Assembly: GCA_029245395.1 (NCBI GenBank)
Contig: JAQWPL010000009.1
Coordinates: forward strand, 30,631 to 94,630
Reading direction: 5' to 3'
DNA: 64,000 nucleotides
Source of the DNA: Gammaproteobacteria bacterium
Lineage (GTDB): Bacteria; Pseudomonadota; Gammaproteobacteria; Pseudomonadales; Pseudohongiellaceae
Positions 57,275-64,000 of this stretch are shown here, one piece after another. Below the pieces are notes generated by a model that had not been told where the DNA came from, did no database searches, and was given only the letters and a program-made list of their open reading frames with translations. Each line of letters starts with the position of its first letter. Positions within the stretch are counted from its first letter, which is position 1. The translations under genes were made by a program, and so were the position numbers.

Positions 57275-58186
57275 TTGATTAGGCAGCGTACATTAAAGAA
57301 CGTTATTAAAGCCACAGGTGTGGGTTTGCACACAGGTCAGAAAGTGTATTTGACGCTGAAACCCGCTCCAGTCGACACCGGTATTATTTTTTCGCGAGTA
57401 GATCTTGACCCTGTGGTACAGATTCCTGCTTTGGCAGAAAACGTAGGTGATACCACCTTGTCATCCACGCTCATGAAAGGTGATGTGCGAATCTCCACCG
57501 TTGAGCATCTTATGTCAGCTATGTCGGGGCTTGGAATTGACAATGCTTATGTTGATGTCAGTGCGCCAGAAGTGCCTATCATGGATGGAAGTGCTGGTCC
57601 TTTTGTATTCCTGATTCAGTCTGCCGGTATCGAAGAGCAAGACGCTTCCAAAAAATACATTCGCATCACAAAGGAACTGACAGTAGAGCAGGATGATAAA
57701 AAAGTCAGCCTTAGACCCTTCAATGGATTCAAAGTGGGTTATACGCTTCTTTACGACCACCCCGTTCATCGTAAGTTTACCAAAGAAGCTTGTGTTGATT
57801 TTTCCAGCACATCATTTGTAAAAGAGGTCAGTCGTGCACGCACTTTTGGTTTCATGCATGAGTTCGAGGAATTACGTAATCGCAACCTAGCCCTGGGCGC
57901 AAGTATGGACAATGCCATTGCTGTAGGCGATTACCGTGTACTCAATGAAGATGGTCTGCGTTACGAAGATGAATTCGTCAAACATAAAATTCTGGATTCC
58001 ATTGGCGACTTGTACCTATTGGGTAAAACCCTGATTGGTGAATTTCGCGGTTACAAATCTGGTCATGCCCTCAATAATGCCCTCCTGAGGCTCCTCATCG
58101 CTTCTGAAGACTGTTGGGAAATAGTCACATTTGATGAAGAAGATGAAGCCCCAATTTCCTACCTGAGACCTGCTTTTTCCAGCTAA
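57275..58186 (+). CDS. lpxC: UDP-3-O-acyl-N-acetylglucosamine deacetylase LpxC
   Basis: 303-residue zinc enzyme that commits UDP-GlcNAc to lipid A. Start is TTG 57275, which gives the family N-terminus [21 protein letters not shown]. Zinc ligands His78 ([10 protein letters not shown]), His237 and Asp241 ([11 protein letters not shown]), and catalytic His264 (KSGHALNN) are present. The weak start codon suits an enzyme whose level is tightly controlled; FtsH-type degradation is known for the E. coli protein but its C-terminal signal is not evident here. Confidence 0.97.
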   Translation: MIRQRTLKNVIKATGVGLHTGQKVYLTLKPAPVDTGIIFSRVDLDPVVQIPALAENVGDTTLSSTLMKGDVRISTVEHLMSAMSGLGIDNAYVDVSAPEVPIMDGSAGPFVFLIQSAGIEEQDASKKYIRITKELTVEQDDKKVSLRPFNGFKVGYTLLYDHPVHRKFTKEACVDFSSTSFVKEVSRARTFGFMHEFEELRNRNLALGASMDNAIAVGDYRVLNEDGLRYEDEFVKHKILDSIGDLYLLGKTLIGEFRGYKSGHALNNALLRLLIASEDCWEIVTFDEEDEAPISYLRPAFSS

Positions 58187-58246
58187 ATATGCTCTAATCC
58201 TTCCTTGGATTTTAAGTTGGATTCCTAATCTATTGATTTTTAAAAG

Positions 58247-59176
58247 ATGAAGATAATCATCGTTGATCAAAAACATGGCGAAACCAGGTCCCTCGTTTTA
58301 AAAGGATGGGCCCGGGTGGCGCTGTCTGTGTGTCTTTTGGGTATCCCGGTTATTCTGGGATATTACGGCTATCATTTTTCAGCTCTGCGGAATGCTGATT
58401 TTTACAAAGACGAAGCTTCTCAAGCCTGGATGGAAGATCTGAAATCCCAGAGGGCTGATGTTGATCAGATTCGCCAGGATACTCTGGCACAGCTTGAAGC
58501 ACTTACTCTTAGAATGGCCAATCTGCAAGCTAGGATATTGCGCCTTGATGCCCTTGGTCAGCGCTTGACTGAAATTACAGAACTGGATGATGGCGAGTTT
58601 GATTTTACTCAAACACCTGCCATAGGTGGTCCTGAAACAGCTGATCAGGAAGAATTGAAAGTTCCAGATTTTATTCAGGCTTTGGATAATCTGACTAGGG
58701 AAATCGAAGACAAGCAACAGCAACTTGAATTGCTGGACTCCCTCATGGCAGATCAACAAATCCAGACAGCCTCTTTTCTATCTGGTAGACCCGTCGACCG
58801 TGGTTGGATTTCTTCTCCCTTTGGACGTCGTATTGATCCTTTTACAGGTAATCTTGCCTGGCACCAGGGAATCGATTTCGCAACAGGTCGTACCGGTGTC
58901 GATGTAAAAGCAGTAGCTTCAGGCGTCGTTACTTTTGCTGAAGAGAAACAGGGCTATGGCATGATGGTCAAAGTGAACCATGGCAATGGTTATGAAACCC
59001 TGTATGCCCACGATGAAAAACTTCTGGTGAAACCAGGAGATATTATAAAGAAAGGGCAGATTATTGCGCTTTCTGGAAACTCCGGTCGTTCGACCGGTCC
59101 CCACGTTCATTTCGAAGTACACAAAAACGGTCGAGTTGTCGATCCTTCCTCATACGTCCACCGTACCAGCCGATAA
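58247..59176 (+). CDS. M23-family peptidoglycan metallopeptidase
   Basis: 309-residue membrane-anchored protein: cytoplasmic N-terminus with one membrane helix (about 23-43), a periplasmic coiled coil (about 60-185) and a LytM/M23 domain (about 190-305). Zinc motifs are intact: WHQGIDFA (His-x3-Asp) and HVHFEVHKNG, plus RSTGPHVH. It could be an endopeptidase that opens septal peptidoglycan. The lpxC-M23-secA order is seen in Pseudomonas, where a small DUF721 gene also sits in between; it is missing here. Confidence 0.9.
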   Translation: MKIIIVDQKHGETRSLVLKGWARVALSVCLLGIPVILGYYGYHFSALRNADFYKDEASQAWMEDLKSQRADVDQIRQDTLAQLEALTLRMANLQARILRLDALGQRLTEITELDDGEFDFTQTPAIGGPETADQEELKVPDFIQALDNLTREIEDKQQQLELLDSLMADQQIQTASFLSGRPVDRGWISSPFGRRIDPFTGNLAWHQGIDFATGRTGVDVKAVASGVVTFAEEKQGYGMMVKVNHGNGYETLYAHDEKLLVKPGDIIKKGQIIALSGNSGRSTGPHVHFEVHKNGRVVDPSSYVHRTSR

Positions 59177-59232
59177 TTGCTCTCTCAAAAATTAACTTCA
59201 TAGTCTGACATACGCAGACATGGAGTTTCCCT

Positions 59233-59264
59233 CGAGGGCGGCTTCCTTGCCCTTATATTTTTTT
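59233..59264 (+). terminator. Weak terminator before secA
   Basis: AGGGC and GCCCT pair around a nine-base loop, followed by TATATTTTTTT. The stem is short but the T run is good. Confidence 0.45.
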
Positions 59265-59289
59265 AATTATTTATCCAAGATTTAAACCC

Positions 59290-62037
59290 ATGCTCACAAA
59301 AATATTTGGCAGTAAAAACCAGAGAGAAATCAAGAAACTCTCCAAAGTTGTAGACCGTATCAATGCCCTGGAAACCGATATTCAGGCCCTTTCTGATGAC
59401 CAACTGAAAGCTAAAACAATTGAATTCAGGGAACGGCATAACAACGGGGAAAGCCTCGAACAGTTGCTGCCGGAGGCATTTGCAGTAGTTCGGGAAGCCG
59501 GTGTGCGTACTTTGAAAATGCGTCATTTCGATATGCAGATGATCGGTGGAATAGTTTTGCATAACGGCAAGATTGCCGAAATGCGAACTGGTGAAGGCAA
59601 AACCCTGGTAGCCACCTTGCCAGCTTATCTGAATGGGCTTACAGGCCGTGGTGTTCATTTGATTACTGTCAATGAATACCTCGCACGTCGTGATGCAGGT
59701 TGGATGGGACCTCTTTATGAATTCCTTGGCCTTTCTGTCGGTTTTGTTGTTCCTGGACAAAGCCCGGAAGAAAAACAAGCGTCCTACCATGCAGATATCA
59801 CCTACGGTACCAATAATGAATTCGGCTTTGATTACCTGCGTGACAACATGGCGTTCCGGCTGCAGGATAAATACCAGCGTGAATTGGCATTCGCCATTGT
59901 GGATGAGGTGGACTCCATCCTGATTGATGAAGCCAGGACTCCCCTGATCATTTCTGGTGCAGTGGAGGATTCATCTAAACGCTATATGGACATGAATGCT
60001 TTGGTGCCCTTGCTGAAAAAAGCAGAAAAGGTTGCTGAAAAATCCCAGATAGAAAGACGCATAGAGGGTGAAGAAATAATAGATGGCGATTTTACTGTTG
60101 ATGAAAAAATCCGTCAGGTGGAATTGACAGACTCTGGTCATGAAAAAGTCGAAGCTCTATTGGTAAGCCGCGGCCTGTTGAATGAAGGTGAAAGCCTGTA
60201 TGCAGCCACCAATCTCACACTGTTGCATCAATTAAGTGCGGCACTGCGAGCGAATTACCTGTTTAACAAGGAAGTGGAATATATCATCGATGACTCTCAA
60301 GTTGTTCTGATTGATGAGCATACGGGCCGAAGCATGCCAGGCAGGCGATTGTCGGAAGGCCTGCACCAGGCCATCGAAGCCAAGGAAGGAGTGCCTATAC
60401 AGAATGAAAGCCAGACATTGGCATCCACTACTTTCCAGAATTTTTTCAGGCTGTATGAAAAACTCTCAGGAATGACCGGTACAGCCGATACAGAAGCCTT
60501 TGAGTTTCATCAGATTTACGGCCTGGACGTAGTGGTTATCCCGACCAATCAACCTATGATTCGTAACGACGCGAATGATTTGATTTATCTGACTACCGAA
60601 GAAAAATTCAGTGCCATTGTTGAAGATATAAAGACGTTCCGTGACAAAGGTGCTCCAGTACTGGTCGGTACAGCAAGTATTGAAACATCCGAAATATTGT
60701 CAAAGTTTCTAAACAAGGAAAAAATTCAGCACAACGTTCTGAATGCTAAATACCATGAAAAGGAAGCAGAAATCATTGCCCAGGCAGGTAGGCCAGGGAC
60801 AGTAACTATTGCAACTAACATGGCAGGCCGTGGAACAGATATCGTGTTGGGCGGTCGTTGGGAATCAGAAATAGAGGCATTAAATGGCGCGACTGAAGAA
60901 CAGGTAGATAAAATCAAGAAGGGATGGCAAGTGCGCAATGATGAGGTCCTTGAAGCAGGAGGCTTACATATTATTGGTACAGAGCGTCATGAGTCTCGGC
61001 GGATAGACAATCAGCTTCGTGGCAGAGCCGGTAGGCAGGGTGACCCGGGGTTTTCCCGGTTTTACCTTTCTCTGGATGACAACCTTATGCGAATCTTCGC
61101 ATCAGACCGTGTTGGTAACCTGATGCGTAAACTCGGCATGGGCGAAGGGGAAGCCATTGAGCACAAGATGGTGACAAACTCTATTGAGAAAGCTCAACGT
61201 AAAGTGGAAGGGCGCAACTTTGATATTCGTAAACAATTGCTGGAGTACGATGATGTTGCCAATGATCAGCGTCAGATAGTTTATCTTCGCCGCAATGAGT
61301 TGATGGAAACCGATGACATCAGCGATGTTATTACTACCATGCGTGAAGGCGTAGTGAACGATCATATCGGGATGTATATCCCGCTTCAGAGCATCGAGGA
61401 ACAATGGGATGTGTCTGGACTGGAGCAATCTCTTGACGGAGAGTTCGGTGTCAAACTGCCGCTGCAACAATGGCTGGACGATGATGACGAGTTGTATGAA
61501 GATACCTTGCGCACTCGTATTGTGGATGCAATAGTCAAAACCTATGAAGAAAAATCTGCTCAAGTGGGTGACAACATGCGTGCCTTTGAAAAGCAGATCA
61601 CCCTCCAGATACTGGATACACTCTGGAAAGAACATTTGAGCCAGATGGACAGTCTCAGACAAGGTATTGGCCTTAGGGGCTATGGTGGCAAGAACCCGAA
61701 ACAGGAATACAAGCGAGAAGCATTCGTCCTGTTTGAAGAGCTGCTTAACAATTTACAGCATGAAGTCATTAAGTTTCTCAGCCTGGTGCAGATCAAGCAG
61801 GATGAATCAGCGGATGCCATAGAACAAAAGCGCTTACAGGAAGCACAGAAAGAACACTCTACTGAGGTGCACCGGCAAGCCAATGCCATGAGCCAGGAAT
61901 CCGGTGAGGGTGCACAGCAAGAAGCACCAAAACAGCAGACGCCCTTTACCAGAGAGGGTCAGAAAGTGGGAAGAAATGACCCTTGTCCCTGCGGTTCAGG
62001 AAAAAAATATAAGCAGTGTCACGGGAAGCTGAACTAA
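59290..62037 (+). CDS. secA: Preprotein translocase ATPase SecA
   Basis: 915-residue motor that drives proteins through SecYEG. Walker A is G101EGKT105, Walker B is D205EVD, and GTATDTEAFEF-like and [12 protein letters not shown] motifs of the second nucleotide-binding fold follow. The helical scaffold ([46 protein letters not shown]) is present. The C-terminal zinc motif [15 protein letters not shown] (Cys899, Cys901, Cys910, His911) binds SecB and lipids. No secM or arrest-peptide-like gene precedes it. Confidence 0.98.
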   Translation: MLTKIFGSKNQREIKKLSKVVDRINALETDIQALSDDQLKAKTIEFRERHNNGESLEQLLPEAFAVVREAGVRTLKMRHFDMQMIGGIVLHNGKIAEMRTGEGKTLVATLPAYLNGLTGRGVHLITVNEYLARRDAGWMGPLYEFLGLSVGFVVPGQSPEEKQASYHADITYGTNNEFGFDYLRDNMAFRLQDKYQRELAFAIVDEVDSILIDEARTPLIISGAVEDSSKRYMDMNALVPLLKKAEKVAEKSQIERRIEGEEIIDGDFTVDEKIRQVELTDSGHEKVEALLVSRGLLNEGESLYAATNLTLLHQLSAALRANYLFNKEVEYIIDDSQVVLIDEHTGRSMPGRRLSEGLHQAIEAKEGVPIQNESQTLASTTFQNFFRLYEKLSGMTGTADTEAFEFHQIYGLDVVVIPTNQPMIRNDANDLIYLTTEEKFSAIVEDIKTFRDKGAPVLVGTASIETSEILSKFLNKEKIQHNVLNAKYHEKEAEIIAQAGRPGTVTIATNMAGRGTDIVLGGRWESEIEALNGATEEQVDKIKKGWQVRNDEVLEAGGLHIIGTERHESRRIDNQLRGRAGRQGDPGFSRFYLSLDDNLMRIFASDRVGNLMRKLGMGEGEAIEHKMVTNSIEKAQRKVEGRNFDIRKQLLEYDDVANDQRQIVYLRRNELMETDDISDVITTMREGVVNDHIGMYIPLQSIEEQWDVSGLEQSLDGEFGVKLPLQQWLDDDDELYEDTLRTRIVDAIVKTYEEKSAQVGDNMRAFEKQITLQILDTLWKEHLSQMDSLRQGIGLRGYGGKNPKQEYKREAFVLFEELLNNLQHEVIKFLSLVQIKQDESADAIEQKRLQEAQKEHSTEVHRQANAMSQESGEGAQQEAPKQQTPFTREGQKVGRNDPCPCGSGKKYKQCHGKLN

Positions 62038-62058
62038 GAGACAAGAGACAAGATGTAG

Positions 62059-62128
62059 GGATAAAAGATAAAGGATAAAGGCGCAGATGCAGATACATAC
62101 GGACAGACTGGACCTTTATCTTTTATCC
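62059..62128. repeat. Inverted repeat GGATAAAAGATAAAGG before argJ
   Basis: A 16-bp arm (62059-62074) and its exact complement (62113-62128) are separated by 38 bases; further GGATAAAGG-like units flank them. It lies between secA and argJ and could terminate secA transcription or belong to the same family as the GGATAAAA units at 7817-7840. Confidence 0.8.
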
Positions 62129-62171
62129 TTCATCCTTTATCTAGTCAAAAAACATTAACAGGATTAATTTT

Positions 62172-63377
62172 ATGGCCGTTGGTAGTGGAGATTTAGGAAC
62201 CTTGCATCCGGTACCTGGAATTACCATGGCGGCCGTATCCGCAGGGATCAAACAGCAGGGAAGACTGGATTGCGTTGTCTTTGCCCTTGGCACTTCAGCA
62301 AAGACAGCAGGGGTGTTCACGACCAATGCCTTTTGCGCCGCACCCGTTACGCTCTGTAAAAAACACCTGGCACAAACCTCTCCCCAATTTCTGGTAGTTA
62401 ATACGGGTAATGCCAATGCGGGTACAGGGCAGCAAGGTATTGAGGATGCGCTGACAGTCTGCTTGAAAATAGCAGAGCTAAAAAACCTGCCCGTGAATAC
62501 CATCCTTCCCTTCTCTACGGGTGTTATCGGTGAACAGTTACCGGTGGAAAAAATATGTAATGTGATTCCTGATGCATTGGACAATTTGCAGGAAAACAAC
62601 TGGCTTGATTGTGCCCGGGGCATCATGACGACAGATACTCGTCCCAAGGCGGCATCAACACAGGTACAGTTAAACGGACAAACCGTTACGATCACAGGTA
62701 TTGCCAAGGGTGCGGGTATGATCAAACCCAACATGGCCACTATGCTTGCTTACGTGTTTACCGATGCGAAAATAGAAGAGGAGGTAATACAAAGCCTGCT
62801 TGAAAATGCCGTCAACAAATCGTTTAACCGTATAACGATAGATAGCGACACCTCAACCAATGATTCCTGCTTGCTTACAGCAACCGGTGAAAATAGTGTG
62901 CAGGTAACTCAGGATTCAACCGAATTCATCGAGGCACTTGATGCTGTATTTATCAGCCTTGCACAGGGACTGATCCGAGATGCAGAAGGCGCAAGTAAAT
63001 TTGTTACAGTAAAGGTGGAAGAAGGCGCGAGCAAAGAAGAATGCCTGGAATTAGCTTATACAGTTGCCGAATCGCCTCTGGTAAAAACAGCACTTTTTGC
63101 TTCTGATCCCAACTGGGGCAGGATCCTGGCAGCCGTAGGGCGGGCGGGTATTCAGGATCTGGATATCGATAAGATTGCGATCTATCTCGGGGAACTCTGT
63201 ATTGTTGAAAACGGCGGCGCCGCACCACTTTATTCTGAAGCAGCAGGGCAGCAAGTCATGGACCGGGAAGAAATCAACATCCGCATCACTCTGGGACGAG
63301 GTAGCGCAACTGAAACTATTTGGACCAGTGATCTATCTCACGACTACGTCACGATAAATGCCGAATACAGGACCTGA
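62172..63377 (+). CDS. argJ: Bifunctional ornithine acetyltransferase / N-acetylglutamate synthase
   Basis: 401-residue enzyme of the cyclic arginine pathway that moves acetyl from acetylornithine to glutamate. The precursor cleaves itself before the Thr of MATML (KGAGMIKPNMATMLAY, about 176-191), giving alpha and beta chains; the Thr becomes the nucleophile. NTGNANAGTG, FSTGVIGEQLP, DSDTSTNDSCLL and SDPNWGRILAAVGRAG are family blocks. The position after secA matches Pseudomonas. Whether it also uses acetyl-CoA cannot be judged here. Confidence 0.96.
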   Translation: MAVGSGDLGTLHPVPGITMAAVSAGIKQQGRLDCVVFALGTSAKTAGVFTTNAFCAAPVTLCKKHLAQTSPQFLVVNTGNANAGTGQQGIEDALTVCLKIAELKNLPVNTILPFSTGVIGEQLPVEKICNVIPDALDNLQENNWLDCARGIMTTDTRPKAASTQVQLNGQTVTITGIAKGAGMIKPNMATMLAYVFTDAKIEEEVIQSLLENAVNKSFNRITIDSDTSTNDSCLLTATGENSVQVTQDSTEFIEALDAVFISLAQGLIRDAEGASKFVTVKVEEGASKEECLELAYTVAESPLVKTALFASDPNWGRILAAVGRAGIQDLDIDKIAIYLGELCIVENGGAAPLYSEAAGQQVMDREEINIRITLGRGSATETIWTSDLSHDYVTINAEYRT

Positions 63378-63786
63378 TGTAGCCTAAAACCCTTATATTT
63401 TCATCACTAATACAGTAAGTTATAGACCACTATCGTATCATTCCTGTAACTATCCCTGTAACTCCGACAAGGGGGGCTTCTTCATAGGGGCGGGGTTGGG
63501 CGTATGACTGCGTAGATTGTCACAGTATCTGCAGAGACACATCAGAGGCTATTTTAAAAAGAAGCCGTTCCAGGCCTTCCCTGCCTGCGTTGATCCTAAT
63601 GAATTGCTTTTCTTAGCCTGGGCATTACCTACGGTCATACACCTCCGGGGGAGGCTCTGTGTCTCTGTAATCGTTTGTTCCTGCCCAAATACTTAATAGT
63701 GGATTTTAAAAAAGAGGAGATTTTGGAGTTACATATTAACGCTACTGGGTGTCTAGCAAAGGCTGGGAAGTCCACTACGGCAAGTT
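63378..63786. other. Gene-free, structured intergenic region
   Basis: 409 bases without a credible gene. Two pairs of inverted repeats interleave: GTATGAC(TG)CGTAG (63502-63515) with CTACGGTCATAC (63629-63640), and CAGAGACACA (63532-63541) with TGTGTCTCTG (63658-63667). CCTCC-GGG-GGAGG (63642-63654) lies between the second arms. CCAGGC and GCCTGG are also within. I do not recognise a riboswitch or mobile element. Confidence 0.5.
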
Positions 63787-64000
63787 TTAGAAAACTCTAC
63801 CACCAGAAAAAAGTTCCTCCAAATCTTCGCAGGTAAGACCAAGGTCTGCAGAAACTTCGCAGTTATCTATGGTAACAGTCAATCCCTCATAATTGGTCCC
63901 GGAAGTCGCTGAAACAATTCCATCAAACGGGTCGTCGTCGTCAAATGTGCTGTAGATGGTGTTCCCTAGCACCAAAGTATTATCGACAAGATCCCAGCGG
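63787..64000 (-). CDS. C-terminal end of an unknown protein (cut by window edge)
   Basis: The reverse strand is open from base 64000 to a stop at 63787, 70 codons, with no start needed inside. The visible part is acidic (YSTFDDDDPFDG) and Thr/Ser-rich, with a pair of cysteines (DNCEVSADLGLTCEDLEELF) close to the end, suggesting an exported domain with a disulfide. No family is recognised. Confidence 0.55.
   Translation of the reverse strand, partial: RWDLVDNTLVLGNTIYSTFDDDDPFDGIVSATSGTNYEGLTVTIDNCEVSADLGLTCEDLEELFSGGRVF

Noticed and set aside
59233..59289. SecM-like arrest-peptide control of secA
   Set aside because: No short exported frame with an arrest motif precedes secA; the upstream gene is an M23 peptidase.

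Overview
The window is a chromosomal segment of a gammaproteobacterium, close in gene order to Pseudomonas and other Pseudomonadales/Cellvibrionales-type genomes. This rests on three things: a complete mra/fts/mur cluster running into lpxC-secA-argJ, a short-form HisG, and the neighbourhoods petABC-sspAB, rplM-rpsI and lpoA-yraN-gmhA-dolP. Base composition is moderate by eye. A marine or free-living heterotroph is plausible but only inferred. No tRNA, rRNA, CRISPR array, prophage or complete insertion sequence was seen; the only structural RNA gene recognised is rnpB.

Layout. 1-7.8 kb: a cation antiporter (cut by the left edge) diverges from mlaC-ibaG-murA-hisG-hisD, followed by a DegS/AlgW-type protease divergent from a NIF3-like gene. 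The mlaFED and mlaB genes expected beside mlaC, and hisC expected after hisD, are absent here. 7.8-24 kb: an accessory block that separates the NIF3-like gene from cysDN. It holds YciH, DUF1244, an orphan ribbon-helix-helix protein, two aldehyde dehydrogenases, an amidohydrolase, a CBM9/DUF5916 outer-membrane protein, a metallo-beta-lactamase-fold enzyme, an acyl-CoA dehydrogenase, a CadC-like membrane regulator and a TonB-dependent receptor. Two inverted copies of a 125-bp palindromic repeat and an IS3-type remnant lie inside it.

24-39.3 kb: housekeeping genes. These are sulfate activation (cysNC, cysD), division-linked yhcB and zapE, ribosomal proteins L13/S9, a cytochrome bc1 operon in which cytochrome b and c1 are one polypeptide, sspAB, the outer-membrane/peptidoglycan set dolP-gmhA-yraN-lpoA, a thioredoxin-fold gene, rsmI and rnpB. 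39.3-57 kb: the dcw cluster from mraZ to ftsZ, almost without gaps and often overlapping, preceded by a strongly structured leader. 57-64 kb: lpxC, an M23 peptidase, secA, argJ, then a structured intergenic region and the end of an unknown gene.

The genes make a coherent envelope-growth programme. MurA, MurC-F, Ddl, MraY and MurG make lipid II. FtsW and FtsI use it at the septum organised by FtsZ, FtsA, FtsQ and FtsL. LpxC starts lipid A, LpoA activates penicillin-binding proteins, DolP and MlaC maintain the outer membrane, and SecA exports the parts.

Most noteworthy: (i) a run of five to six consecutive stem-loops just after rnpB and more in the mraZ leader; (ii) a 34-codon open frame with a 12-bp in-frame tandem repeat that links murF to mraY through overlaps at both ends; (iii) the cytochrome b-c1 fusion; (iv) the inverted 125-bp palindromic repeats; (v) an isolated mlaC. 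No unmistakable new multi-gene system was found; (i) and (ii) are the best candidates for something undescribed.
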